Below are positions 32,953 through 41,549 of a DNA stretch of 44,609 nt, piece by piece. The stretch covers positions 1 to 44,609 of the forward strand of contig WGNT01000022.1 of the NCBI GenBank assembly GCA_016124425.1, read 5' to 3'. The notes below the pieces were generated by a model, which was not told the origin of the DNA, ran no database searches, and worked only from the letters and a program-made list of their open reading frames with translations. Positions within the stretch are counted from its first letter, which is position 1. The number at the start of each line of letters is the position of its first letter. Source of the stretch: Cytophagales bacterium. GTDB lineage: Bacteria > Bacteroidota > Bacteroidia > Cytophagales > Cyclobacteriaceae. Made by a program: the position numbers and the translations under genes.

Positions 32953-33720
32953 ATGATCAAATTAATGTACATCCTTTTTTCTGTTTTACTTGGTTTGATT
33001 TGTCAGCCCGGCTACGGTCAGGACGACTCGGTTCCCATCCGGATCGCGGCTGCCTCTGATCTGAAATTTGCCCTCGATTCCGTCATTATTGTTTTTCAAC
33101 AGCGGTATCCCCTTAAGGTGCAGCCTATATATGGTTCTTCCGGGAAGCTGTTTGAACAGATTCTTAACGGGGCGCCTTTTGATATCTATCTGTCAGCGGA
33201 TATCCGGTACCCGGAGGAATTAAGCAGCAAAGGACAAACATCCTCTGAAGTGTTCTCCTATGGCGTTGGGAGGCTTGTGCTTTGGAGCCGGAAAATCGAT
33301 ACCAAAGAGCGGGGAATGAATGCCTTGGCTGACCCCGCTATCAAAAAAATTGCCATTGCCAACCCCCGTCATGCCCCCTATGGGCAGCGGGCCCAAGAGG
33401 CCTTATCGCATTATGGGCTCTACGAGAAGCTTACGCAGCAGCTAGTGTTGGGGGAAAATATCTCTCAGACGGCTCAGTTCGTAACTTCAGGTGCGGCTGA
33501 TATTGGCATCATCGCGTTGTCCCTTGCCCTATCCCCGGCAATGATGCGGTACGCTTCAAGCTATTACCTTATTCCCGAGAATAGCCACCAACCTTTGATA
33601 CAGGGAGGGGTGATTACAAAATACGGTTCGGGTAAAAGTACGGTGAATCTTTTTGTCGATTTTTTGAAAAGCGAAACTTCCGTTGCTATTTTACGGAAAT
33701 ACGGGTTTACAAAGCCCTAG
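32953..33720 (+). CDS. modA: molybdate ABC transporter substrate-binding protein
   Basis: 255 residues with signal peptide (LMYILFSVLLGLICQPGYGQ). Family landmarks: IRIAAASDLKFALDSVI, VQPIYGSSGKLFEQILNGAPFDIYLSADIRYPEEL, KIAIANPRHAPYGQRAQEAL and VTSGAADIGIIALSL. It binds molybdate (or tungstate) in the periplasm and delivers it to ModB. It is followed by modB after 5 bases, in a tight operon with modB and modC. Confidence 0.95.
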   Translation: MIKLMYILFSVLLGLICQPGYGQDDSVPIRIAAASDLKFALDSVIIVFQQRYPLKVQPIYGSSGKLFEQILNGAPFDIYLSADIRYPEELSSKGQTSSEVFSYGVGRLVLWSRKIDTKERGMNALADPAIKKIAIANPRHAPYGQRAQEALSHYGLYEKLTQQLVLGENISQTAQFVTSGAADIGIIALSLALSPAMMRYASSYYLIPENSHQPLIQGGVITKYGSGKSTVNLFVDFLKSETSVAILRKYGFTKP

Positions 33721-33725
33721 GAAAT

Positions 33726-34403
33726 ATGCTGGAAACTGCTCCTTTTTATTTGACCTTCAAACTGGCCCTGTTGACCACGGTACTGCTTTTTATTCTTAGT
33801 ATTCCGCTGGCCTATTGGCTGGCTTTTAGCCGTTTTCGGGTGAAGTTTATGGTGGAGGCTCTGGTCAGTTTACCGCTCGTCTTGCCGCCGACAGTACTTG
33901 GATTTTACCTTTTGCTTGCATTCAGCCCGGAAAACGCACTGGGGGAGTTTCTTGAACGGTATTTTGACTTACGCTTGGTATTTACCTTTCCCGGGTTGGT
34001 GATAGCTTCGGTAATCTATAGCCTACCTTTTATGGTTCAGCCCTTGAAGTCCGGTTTTACATCCATTCCAAAAGCTTGGCTAGATGCGGCCTATACGATG
34101 GGAAAAAGCCGGCGTGTGACGCTTAGAAAGGTCTTGCTACCCAACATGAGAAATGCGATGCTGACAGGATCGGTTCTCACATTCGCACACACGGTCGGAG
34201 AGTTTGGCGTAATCCTCATGGTTGGCGGAAATATTCCGGAGGAAACCAGGGTGATATCTGTGGCTATCTACAACGAAGTGGAGGCCATGAATTATGCATT
34301 GGCCAACACCTACAGCCTGATTTTGGTGGGATTTTCGTTCTTGGTACTGATGGGTACGTATTTTATCAACCATCAGAAAAATTCACTGCTTTCGTATGAT
34401 TGA
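33726..34403 (+). CDS. modB: molybdate ABC transporter permease
   Basis: 225 residues with five to six membrane helices. LVSLPLVLPPTVLGFYLLLAFSPENALGEFL near residue 50 and the ABC-interacting EAA loop (AWLDAAYTMGKSRRVTLRKVLLPNMRNAMLTG, near 120-150) are typical. VGEFGVILMVGGNIPEETRVISVAIYNEVE is the ModB/CysT-type C-terminal half. It forms the inner-membrane channel. It overlaps modC by 8 bases. Confidence 0.95.
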   Translation: MLETAPFYLTFKLALLTTVLLFILSIPLAYWLAFSRFRVKFMVEALVSLPLVLPPTVLGFYLLLAFSPENALGEFLERYFDLRLVFTFPGLVIASVIYSLPFMVQPLKSGFTSIPKAWLDAAYTMGKSRRVTLRKVLLPNMRNAMLTGSVLTFAHTVGEFGVILMVGGNIPEETRVISVAIYNEVEAMNYALANTYSLILVGFSFLVLMGTYFINHQKNSLLSYD

Positions 34404-35067
34404 ATTTCAGCTCGCAAAAAAGTTGACCGGGGCGGGAGGCGATATAGCGCTTCAAGTGGATTGTCGCTTACAGCCAGGAGAGATGGTGGGCATCTACGGC
34501 CCGTCTGGTGCCGGAAAATCCAGTATTCTTAGGATGTTGGCTGGGTTGATGTCTCCGGATAAAGGATTTATACAGGTGGGAGGAGAAGTTTGGATGGATA
34601 CGAAGAATGGGGTAAGCCTTCGGCCGCAGCAAAGACACATCGGGATGGTTTTTCAAGAGTATTCGCTTTTTCCGAATATGACGGTGCTGCAAAACCTGGA
34701 ATTCGCGCTGGAAGGCGGAAGGGATAAGGCCTTGCTGTGGGAAATATTGGAAATCATCGGAATGCGAGAGTTGGCAGGTCAGCGTCCGTACTTGCTTTCC
34801 GGAGGGCAAAAACAGCGCGTAGCGCTGGCGAGGGCCATGCTTCGCCGGCCAAAACTCCTGCTACTCGACGAACCGCTCTCGGCGCTTGACCGGGAAATGC
34901 GGAAAAATCTTCAAAGCTATATACTCCGCTTCCACCGGGATTTTCAGTTGACCACCTTGATCGTAAGTCACGATGCAGCGGAAATCAGCCGGTTGACCGA
35001 AAGGCTATGGGTGCTGGAAAATGGAACTTTTGTCTATGACGGCGCGCCTAAAGCCTACTTTATATAA
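34396..35067 (+). CDS. modC: molybdate ABC transporter ATP-binding protein, short form
   Basis: 223 residues. Walker A GPSGAGKSS, Q-loop region MVFQEYSLFPNMTV, signature LLSGGQKQRVALARAM, Walker B LLLLDEPLSALD and the H-loop His (VSHDAAEI) are all present. Standard ModC has about 350 residues with a C-terminal molybdate-binding TOBE domain; this one ends right after the ATPase. Together with the Mop-less ModE, both intracellular molybdate-sensing domains of the classical system are absent here. Its 3' end overlaps the convergent MFS gene by 13 bases. Confidence 0.93.
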   Translation: MIEFQLAKKLTGAGGDIALQVDCRLQPGEMVGIYGPSGAGKSSILRMLAGLMSPDKGFIQVGGEVWMDTKNGVSLRPQQRHIGMVFQEYSLFPNMTVLQNLEFALEGGRDKALLWEILEIIGMRELAGQRPYLLSGGQKQRVALARAMLRRPKLLLLDEPLSALDREMRKNLQSYILRFHRDFQLTTLIVSHDAAEISRLTERLWVLENGTFVYDGAPKAYFI

Positions 35068-36296
35068 CTGGTAGAACGAATTTTCATCCGAAATAAAATG
35101 ATCATGGCTGATACGAAGGTAAGTCCGGCAATGCTTACTATCGGAGCTTTCAGACCAAGCTTATCCGCCAAGACACCCGTCATGATAGCGCCTATAGCAA
35201 ATCCTAAGTCGCGCCACAACCGGAAAACGCCAATGCTCTCGGCACGGTCGTCGGGGTGGGTATTGTCAGCTATCGAAGCTAAAAAAGCAGGATAAACCAT
35301 AGCTGTGCCCCCTCCGAGAAGCGTAGACAATAAGATAAACTGGACAATGCTTTCTGCCCAAACCATGAAGAGTAAAGCAACCGCTTGGAGCAGCATCCCC
35401 GCAAAGAGCAGGTTTTTTTTGGCAATGATATCTGCCATTCTTCCTGTACCAAGTTGTCCTACTCCCCATACAGCCGGATAGATGGTGGTAATGATACCGA
35501 TTTGTTTCAGATCAAACCCTTTCTCTGCTAGTAGTATCGGAAATAGCCCCCAAATCATACCGTCATTGAGGTTGTTGACCATACCTCCTTGCGTCACGGA
35601 ACTTAAATTTCTGTTCCTCCACGTTGTCTCAGCGAAAACCTGTTTCATCAACGGAATTTGGGAGGAATTGGAAGACGCCTTAGCTACATGGCCTCGGGTA
35701 TCCCTTATTAAAAAGATGCTGCTAAATAAACCAGCTAATACGAGCCCAATTCCCAAATAAAACGGATATGGCCTGACTCCCCACTCCGAGGCTATATAAC
35801 CGGTCAGTAGGGCAATGATCGCTACGGCCATATATCCTACGGATTCATTGAGTACCATTGCCAACCCCCGCTGCTTCTCGCCGACAAGATCTATTTTCAT
35901 GACTACCGTACTGCTCCAAGCTAAGCCCTGATTGATACCAAGAAACACATTTGCCAGAATTACCCATTCCCAGGTAGGCGCGTACATCAATAGTAGTGGA
36001 ATAGGAATCGCAATCGCCCAACCGATCACTAAAAGCCTCTTGCGGCCAATTGAATTGGCAAAGGCGCCTGCGAAATAATTTGTGAGTGCCTTGGTCACTC
36101 CAAAGACAACAATAAACGAAAGGATGGCTGTTTTGGCTACCATACCGAATTCTTTGCTGGCCAATTCAGGTAGAATCGATCGTTCCAACCCCACCATTCC
36201 GCCTACAAATCCGTTAACAATGACCAACAGAAAAAATTGTTGCCAATTTTCTTTAAGTCCTAAGGTAACCGTATGTTTTCCCATTTGCCTTTCCAT
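35055..36296 (-). CDS. MFS transporter
   Basis: 413 residues with 12 predicted membrane helices. The MFS loop motif appears as FANSIGRKRLLVIG after helix 2 and as GRMADIIAKKNLLFAGM in the second half. LERSILPELASKEFG near the N-terminus and the ALLGGGTAMVYPAFLASIADNTHPDDRAESIGVFRLWRDLG-like second-half segment are typical of drug- or metabolite-efflux MFS members. The substrate cannot be read. It is convergent with modC, overlapping by 13 bases. The gene is AT/GC-balanced like its neighbours; no sign of transfer. Confidence 0.88.
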   Translation of the reverse strand: MERQMGKHTVTLGLKENWQQFFLLVIVNGFVGGMVGLERSILPELASKEFGMVAKTAILSFIVVFGVTKALTNYFAGAFANSIGRKRLLVIGWAIAIPIPLLLMYAPTWEWVILANVFLGINQGLAWSSTVVMKIDLVGEKQRGLAMVLNESVGYMAVAIIALLTGYIASEWGVRPYPFYLGIGLVLAGLFSSIFLIRDTRGHVAKASSNSSQIPLMKQVFAETTWRNRNLSSVTQGGMVNNLNDGMIWGLFPILLAEKGFDLKQIGIITTIYPAVWGVGQLGTGRMADIIAKKNLLFAGMLLQAVALLFMVWAESIVQFILLSTLLGGGTAMVYPAFLASIADNTHPDDRAESIGVFRLWRDLGFAIGAIMTGVLADKLGLKAPIVSIAGLTFVSAMIILFRMKIRSTSYIK

Positions 36297-36316
36297 CTTT
36301 AACTAGAAAGACAAAG

Positions 36317-36336
36317 GTCCCTCAAGAAAAAGGGAC
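36317..36336 (-). terminator. probable terminator of the Crp/Fnr gene
   Basis: GTCCCT (36317-36322) and AGGGAC (36331-36336) form a 6-bp stem. Read on the minus strand it is followed by CTTTGTCTTTC, a moderate T-rich tail. It lies between the Crp-like gene end (36360) and the MFS gene start (36296). Confidence 0.4.
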
Positions 36337-36359
36337 TTCCTTTTACATTTGTTAAATAG

Positions 36360-36935
36360 TCACTTCAATGCAGATCTGATGCGGCTCAGACTTACCTGGG
36401 TGATTCCGAGGTAGTAAGCAATATGCTTTAAAGGAATACGCTGAATAATGTTGGGCTTTTTGAGCAAGTCAAGGTACCTTTCTTCAGCGGTATGAAACTG
36501 GAGGCTTTCCATTCGATTAACCGTTTCAACGTAGCCAGCTTCAAAAATTAACCGAAAAAGGCGTTCAATTTGGGGAAAGGTATCATAAAGTTGGTAAAGG
36601 CCCGGCACATGAATGGCGATGAGGTGGCTGTCCTCCAGCATCTGTATGGCCTTTTTTGAGGGTTGTCCGGGAAAAAGGCTTTCCACGCGCGCTACAATTT
36701 TGTTTTCAAAGGCAAAATACTCCGTAATGTCCCTCCCGTCTTTATAATAAAAAATGCGGGCAATTCCGGATTTGATGTAGTAGATTGTTTTGCAAGTGTG
36801 TCCAAAAGGTTGTAGAAGTTCGTTTTTAAGAATCAGAATCTCGGAACAGGTTTTTTCTAGTGCATCTCTAGATGCCTGATTGAGTAGATAGAATTGGTCG
36901 AAGTATCGGTAAAGTTCTTCCATGCTACTGCCCAT
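36360..36935 (-). CDS. Crp/Fnr-family transcriptional regulator
   Basis: 191 residues; the true start may be the ATG at 36923 (MEELYRYFDQF), which avoids overlapping the stop of the upstream enzyme gene. The N-terminal cyclic-nucleotide-binding fold is recognisable (KNELLQPFGHTCKTIYYIKSGIARIFYYKDGRDITEYFAFENKIV), with a C-terminal winged helix (ERYLDLLKKPNIIQRIPLKHIAYYLGITQVSLSRIRSALK). The cNMP pocket residues are not conserved, as in many Bacteroidota Crp-like proteins. It is directly downstream of the saccharopine-dehydrogenase-like gene and probably co-transcribed. Confidence 0.85.
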   Translation of the reverse strand: MGSSMEELYRYFDQFYLLNQASRDALEKTCSEILILKNELLQPFGHTCKTIYYIKSGIARIFYYKDGRDITEYFAFENKIVARVESLFPGQPSKKAIQMLEDSHLIAIHVPGLYQLYDTFPQIERLFRLIFEAGYVETVNRMESLQFHTAEERYLDLLKKPNIIQRIPLKHIAYYLGITQVSLSRIRSALK

Positions 36936-38130
36936 TCACAAAATCCGCCAAGTAAGCGAAGGGGGCTGTTAGTTCTCCATCTTCAGTTACGGTTGCTTGG
37001 CGAATTATTGTGGATCCTGATACGAAGAATTCCGGAATTACGCGATCCGTCAATTGCCTCCCGAAGTCCTCCGATGCATCCCGTGGCAACTCACAGGGAA
37101 GGTTGTCGATGGCCATCACGGAGATGCTGTTTTGCTTCCCAAAAGCGGGTAACTCCTCAAACTGATCCCTGTCAATATCATACAGCGGATCCGCGATCGT
37201 AGTTGGCCGGATGGTAGTCGGAATCGATCCATTAATGTCGCAGGTAATATCAGCGATAACGGAAATATTGAACTCCGGACTGGAAATTTCTGATGCGGTA
37301 AAAAGCACCGGTGCCTGCGGATCCCAGTAGGCTGCGGCAATAAGCATATCGCTGACTTCGGCATAGGGACTGAAGCAACCTTCATAGCGCTGGGGAAAGC
37401 TATAAAACTCTTTTAAGTCAAATCCTCCGTCAGTTTTTCGCTGATTGTAATCCGAAGCAGCCAATTGGGAATATACAGGTACTTCGTAATAGGCATGCAA
37501 TAAGTCATCCGTTAGCACCCGCCGTATACCCACTGCTTCTAGGATTTCCACGGCGCCGCCGGCTACCTTACCATCTCCGGTGACAATGATTTTAATAGGG
37601 GGCAGTTCCACCTTTTTCAGCTCGTCCTTTAATTCATGGAGGTCGTGACATTCGTGGGCCCGCTTTAGAGAATACAGCCCTGATTTTAACCCATAGGTCC
37701 AAAGGCCGTTATAAGCACCGACTAGTCCCGCCCATCGGCCAAATGCCACGACCCGTTGGCCCGTATTGTCTTTTAACGCTTCATAGTCGATCAAGCGGAT
37801 CTTTCGGGCTAGGATTTCGTTAAGCAATTGCCGGTTGTAGGCTTGTTTTTTGATGGTGTGGGAAAAAAAGAAATAGGTTTTGTTGGGGATCAATTCGGAA
37901 ATAGGCACCTCTTTTACGCCCATTAGGATATCGCAGTCCGTCAAATCATCACTAACCTCGATACCTTTTGCGAGGTATTCCTCATCGGAAAAGCAACGGT
38001 CAGGACTGGGAGCCACCTTGAACTCAATCCTGTTTTCGTAGTACATGTGAAGATACGCCAGCTGCGTTGGACTGAATGGTACCCGTTTGTCCCTAGGAAT
38101 TTTGAATTCTCTAATTAATCCTATTTTCAT
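36925..38130 (-). CDS. saccharopine dehydrogenase (lysine-forming)-like / alanine dehydrogenase-fold enzyme
   Basis: 401 residues. The N-terminal AlaDh/PNT fold starts KIGLIREFKIPRDKRVPFSP and contains ILMGVKEVPISELIPNKTYFFFSHTIKKQAYNRQLL, a stretch typical of LYS1-type saccharopine dehydrogenases. The NAD-binding domain has IIVTGDGKVAGGAVEILEAVGI (GxGxxxxG-like). Further typical elements: PPTTIRPTTIADPLYDID-like segment and IDNLPCELPRDASEDFG. It would catalyse reversible cleavage of saccharopine to lysine and 2-oxoglutarate, or a related NAD-linked reaction. It starts upstream of the 93-bp repeat array. Confidence 0.82.
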   Translation of the reverse strand: MKIGLIREFKIPRDKRVPFSPTQLAYLHMYYENRIEFKVAPSPDRCFSDEEYLAKGIEVSDDLTDCDILMGVKEVPISELIPNKTYFFFSHTIKKQAYNRQLLNEILARKIRLIDYEALKDNTGQRVVAFGRWAGLVGAYNGLWTYGLKSGLYSLKRAHECHDLHELKDELKKVELPPIKIIVTGDGKVAGGAVEILEAVGIRRVLTDDLLHAYYEVPVYSQLAASDYNQRKTDGGFDLKEFYSFPQRYEGCFSPYAEVSDMLIAAAYWDPQAPVLFTASEISSPEFNISVIADITCDINGSIPTTIRPTTIADPLYDIDRDQFEELPAFGKQNSISVMAIDNLPCELPRDASEDFGRQLTDRVIPEFFVSGSTIIRQATVTEDGELTAPFAYLADFVNGQ

Positions 38131-38198
38131 TTCTTTACAATAATCTTTCAGTGATCACAACATCAAGCAGAAGGAACATCATTTACCCACATTTCGGC

Positions 38199-38830
38199 CA
38201 TAGCCCATACCTCTACCATATTTCAATACAATATCCCCCAATATCCAGTATCCATCAATATCAACTTTCCATATTTCAGCCATAGGCGGTATCTCCACCT
38301 TATTTCTACCATATTTCAATTCAATATCCCCCAACATCCAGTATCCAAGAATATCAACTTTTCCTATTTCAGCCATAGGCGGTATATCCACCATATTTCT
38401 ACCATATTTCAATTCAATACCCCCCAACATCCAGTATCCAAGAATATCAACTTTTCCTATTTCAGCCATAGGCGGTATATCCACCATATTTCTACCATAT
38501 TTCAATTCAATATCCCCCAATATCCAGTATCCATCAATATCAAACTTCCATATTTCAGCCATAGGCGGTATATCCACCTTATTTCTACCCTATTTCAATT
38601 AAATATCCCCCAATATCCAGTATCCATCAATATCAACTTTCCATATTTCGGCCATAGGCGGTATATCCACCTTATTTCTACCATATTTCAATTCAATATC
38701 CCCCAATATCTAGTATCCATCAATATCAACTTTTCCTATTTCAGCCATAGGCGGCATATCCACTTTTTTTCTACCCTATTTCAATTCAATATCCCCCAAT
38801 ATCCAGTATCCATCAATATCAATTTATCGC
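38199..38830. repeat. tandem array of a 93-bp repeat, about seven copies
   Basis: The anchor CATAGGCGGTAT recurs at 38281, 38374, 38467, 38560, 38653 and 38746, exactly 93 bases apart. A degenerate first unit starts at 38199 and is 11 bases short; the last unit decays after about 38830. 93 is 31 codons, so the minus strand of four to five units is an open frame (…VDIPPMAEIGKVDILGYW…). Stop codons inside the units at 38560 and 38746 break the frame, so a protein is unlikely. The array fills most of the 768-base gap between two divergent genes. Confidence 0.92.
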
Positions 38831-38898
38831 AAATTTCAACCAAAATCCATACTTACCTGTAGAATATTATGCACCTTTGAGAGTTATTTCACGTTCCC

Positions 38899-39486
38899 AT
38901 GCCTTATTTGTATTTGTTTATTGGGTGGATGCTTTATTACGGCAGCCACAGTTACCTTGCCGCCTTGAATATAAAAAGAAAATTTCAGGGTTATATGGGA
39001 AAGGCCTACAAATGGTACCGGATGCTGTATAGTCTGCTGGCAACGCTGGGTTTTTTTGCACTTCTTTTGTACGCAGCCACACTTTCCCCGCAGTATCTTA
39101 TCACTCCTTCTGATGGCACGCAGTACATTGGCTATATGTTGGCAACCTTTGGTACCATTATCGCTGTGAAGTCGATGAAGGGAATTTCTATAACCCGTTT
39201 TTTGGGTGTGCGCCCCCACGATGACCTAAAAGAAACAAACGAACTCGTGCTAGACGGACTTTATCGTTGGGTAAGACATCCCTTATACGCTGGTCTGATA
39301 ATGATTTTTTTGGGCTATTTCTTTTTCCTCCCTACCGTGGCTTCCCTTGTTCACCTTATCTCATTGCTTGTCTATTTACCTTTTGGAATCTATTTTGAGG
39401 AAAAAAAGCTTGTGATCCTTCATGGTCAGGCGTACGTTGACTATCAGCAATCAGTGCCACCGCTAATTCCCACCAAAAAACCATGA
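38899..39486 (+). CDS. ICMT/NnrU-like integral membrane methyltransferase
   Basis: 195 residues, about five membrane helices. It carries the family signature at residues 118-190: LVLDGLYRWVRHPLYAGLIM … FEEKKLVILHGQAYVDYQQSVPPLIP, equivalent to the RHPLY and EE…Y motifs of the methyltransferase at 1793-2548 but otherwise distant in sequence. The N-terminal half (WMLYYGSHSYLAALNIKRKF) resembles the NnrU/mddA-like subgroup. The substrate is unknown; some relatives methylate thiols such as methanethiol. Its stop overlaps the next gene start (ATGA), so the pair is coupled. Confidence 0.78.
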   Translation: MPYLYLFIGWMLYYGSHSYLAALNIKRKFQGYMGKAYKWYRMLYSLLATLGFFALLLYAATLSPQYLITPSDGTQYIGYMLATFGTIIAVKSMKGISITRFLGVRPHDDLKETNELVLDGLYRWVRHPLYAGLIMIFLGYFFFLPTVASLVHLISLLVYLPFGIYFEEKKLVILHGQAYVDYQQSVPPLIPTKKP

Positions 39487-39668
39487 CCGAACTGTTCATT
39501 TACAGCGTACTTCTAGTAGGCGTTCTGACCCATTTGATTTTCGCTGCTTTGCTCTATAAGAAGATTAATGCTGACCCGCATCTTGGTTTTCATGAGAAAA
39601 ATGAATGGAGACTAAAGGCGTTGGTTTTTCCGGCTTATTTTTGGTTTGTCTTTAAAAGAAGAACCTAG
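39483..39668 (+). CDS. small membrane protein coupled to the methyltransferase
   Basis: 61 residues. The start overlaps the methyltransferase stop by 4 bases (ATGA). One N-terminal membrane segment (LFIYSVLLVGVLTHLIFAALLY) is followed by a charged loop and a short hydrophobic end (ALVFPAYFWFVFKRRT). No family recognised; position suggests a partner subunit. Confidence 0.6.
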   Translation: MTELFIYSVLLVGVLTHLIFAALLYKKINADPHLGFHEKNEWRLKALVFPAYFWFVFKRRT

Positions 39669-39715
39669 AGGGCAGATATAATGCGTTAGGCAGGTATACT
39701 GAATAGGATCATTAT

Positions 39716-40282
39716 ATGAAACAACTCATTTACTTAATTATATTTTTCGCATCCTTAAAAGCAGTCAGTGGGCAACACTATGACATAGGGCTGCATGCAG
39801 GGGCGCTAACTCCGATGGATTTTATCACTAGTCAAGGAGGAAGTATGGGCCTCCAAGCTGGGATCTTGTTCATGTATCACTTTGATGAAAAGCTCGCCAT
39901 TTCTTCTGATTTTTTGGTGGGTTATTTTGCATATAATGCCTCGAATTCAAACTCGACCATGACAGGAGGATTAACGAAGGTTCACGTGAATACATTTGGC
40001 CTATTAATCCACAGGAAATTCCAGCTAGCCAATCAGTGGGTAATCTCAGTGGGTACTGGGGTGGGGTATTATCTCGAACACACCAATCCACGCAACCCGA
40101 CTTCACAAAACCCAGCACTTGAAAAGGAGTATGTTAGAGACTTTACAATGCCTTTTAGAGGTCGTCTTACTAAGGAATTTGCACCAAACCTGAGAGGTGG
40201 AATCCATTCCGGTATTTATTTGACCCCCTTTTATTCCCTAGGCGGTTTTCACTTGGGCCCCGAAATCAGCTACCGCTTTTAA
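39716..40282 (+). CDS. outer-membrane beta-barrel protein
   Basis: 188 residues with signal peptide (MKQLIYLIIFFASLKAVSGQ). Strands such as YDIGLHAGALTPMDF, MGLQAGILFMYHF, WVISVGTGVGYYLEH, LRGGIHSGIYLTPFYSLGGFHLGPEISYRF and the terminal Phe indicate a small barrel. It is followed after 10 bases by a similar gene (40293-40910), with which it shares length, layout and a common end pattern (GPEISYRF / GPRISFFL). Function unknown. Confidence 0.65.
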   Translation: MKQLIYLIIFFASLKAVSGQHYDIGLHAGALTPMDFITSQGGSMGLQAGILFMYHFDEKLAISSDFLVGYFAYNASNSNSTMTGGLTKVHVNTFGLLIHRKFQLANQWVISVGTGVGYYLEHTNPRNPTSQNPALEKEYVRDFTMPFRGRLTKEFAPNLRGGIHSGIYLTPFYSLGGFHLGPEISYRF

Positions 40283-40292
40283 TAGAAAACAG

Positions 40293-40910
40293 ATGAAGAA
40301 AAAGTACAGTTTATTGATTCTGTTTCTAATTGTAGCCAATAGTGCCTTATTCGGCCAAAATTTGGAGACACACTTATCGCTGGGTACGCACAGGATACCC
40401 AATCAGCAACGGATAGAACAACCTATGGAAGGTTTTAATTTGCATTTTGGGCTTACCTATCAACTCAATGAACATTGGACCCTAGGAACAAACATCAACC
40501 ATTCTGTCAACCACTATTATAGAGCGTCGGCGGCAAACACGCCTTTATTGTCCGTAATTGGGCCCCTACCATTAGAAGGGAAGCTGCTGACAGACCATTT
40601 CTCGTTAGTTTTTGGCCGAAAACTCAAGTTGCCTTGGGATTTCGTTGCGGAGATTGGTACGGGTATTGGGGTGTTTGTGGAAGAGAACGAATTCATGGAA
40701 GTTGTCAACTTCGATCAGGAAAGACAGATGTACACCGGGTTTTTTAGAAAAACAGCTACTACTGTTGATACACACCTTCCTCTTGCCTATTCGATTAAGA
40801 AAGTCTTTCGCGATAAAGCTTCCTTGGGGTTACAAGGGGGAATGTTTATAGATCGTTCGGGGTATTCAAAAGGGATTGTTATAGGCCCTCGAATCAGTTT
40901 CTTTTTATAG
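40293..40910 (+). CDS. outer-membrane beta-barrel protein, likely paralogue of the preceding gene
   Basis: 205 residues with signal peptide (KKYSLLILFLIVANSALFGQ). Barrel-like strands: LETHLSLGTHRIPN, FNLHFGLTYQLNEHWTLGTNINHS, HFSLVFGRKLKLPWDFVAEIGTGIGVFVEE, ASLGLQGGMFIDRSGYSKGIVIGPRISFFL. Likely an old tandem duplicate and co-transcribed with 39716-40282. Function unknown. Confidence 0.62.
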   Translation: MKKKYSLLILFLIVANSALFGQNLETHLSLGTHRIPNQQRIEQPMEGFNLHFGLTYQLNEHWTLGTNINHSVNHYYRASAANTPLLSVIGPLPLEGKLLTDHFSLVFGRKLKLPWDFVAEIGTGIGVFVEENEFMEVVNFDQERQMYTGFFRKTATTVDTHLPLAYSIKKVFRDKASLGLQGGMFIDRSGYSKGIVIGPRISFFL

Positions 40911-40916
40911 CTTCAT

Positions 40917-41417
40917 TCAAAATGAATAACCAATAGATAGCTGTGGCCAAAAATATTCCTCCAAAACGTTTCCGAGTAGGGGTGTTAGTCCAGCACGAAA
41001 TGTAAATCCCGACGTTGAAACCCTCCTGTACCCAATAGCTAGGGTTCCGATAGCACCACTCTCAACGTTCACAAAATTCGACGAAAAGTTGGTATTGGTT
41101 CGGTCATTTAAGCCAATAAAGGTACCTCCCGCACCGAACTCTAAAAAACTTTTCTTCTTTCCAAATAAATAATTGATGACCAAGGGAACAGTATAGATTC
41201 GATCGCCATCCGCAGCAGTATAACCCAAACCTATCCTCCCGCCCCATCCATTTGGATCAGGGGTAAAGCGGGTGTCAAAATTAAACGAATAAAAGATTCC
41301 GCTTCCGAGACCTTCCGCAAAGATCGATTGCGGTATTTCGTTCTGCTGGGCAAAAGATTTCGGCAACGCGATGAAAAGTAGAAATCCCGAAAAAACAATG
41401 ATCGCTGATCTTTTCAT
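40917..41417 (-). CDS. outer-membrane beta-barrel protein
   Basis: 166 residues; signal peptide MKRSAIIVFSGFLLFIALPKSFAQ. Glycine- and aromatic-rich strands (WGGRIGLGYTAADGDRIYTVPLVINYLFG, FLEFGAGGTFIG, IGTLAIGYRRVSTSGFTFRAGLTPLLG) ending PQLSIGYSF. It is convergent with the preceding pair, only 6 bases apart. A -7 box is present upstream at 41437-41444. Function unknown. Confidence 0.65.
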   Translation of the reverse strand: MKRSAIIVFSGFLLFIALPKSFAQQNEIPQSIFAEGLGSGIFYSFNFDTRFTPDPNGWGGRIGLGYTAADGDRIYTVPLVINYLFGKKKSFLEFGAGGTFIGLNDRTNTNFSSNFVNVESGAIGTLAIGYRRVSTSGFTFRAGLTPLLGNVLEEYFWPQLSIGYSF

Positions 41418-41436
41418 CTAAATTTTATTTGCATGC

Positions 41437-41444
41437 CAAAATTA
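41437..41444 (-). promoter_or_regulatory. -7 box (TAATTTTG) of the 41417 beta-barrel gene
   Basis: Read on the minus strand, TAATTTTG matches the Bacteroidota -7 consensus TAnnTTTG and lies 20 bases before the start codon. No clear -33 TTG is visible. Confidence 0.4.
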
Positions 41445-41549
41445 GCAATTTTTATTTCATCCATCCAGTTCATTTTTTTTAGGTTATTACAAGCCATTGT
41501 AGCGTTTTTAACCACTTTTTCGTCTTGACCAAAAATAACCGACCTATCC

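Noticed and set aside
38179-38577. 132-residue repeat protein frame on the minus strand
   Set aside because: It lies entirely in the 93-bp array; other units of the same array contain in-frame stops, so the frame is a by-product of the period being divisible by three.
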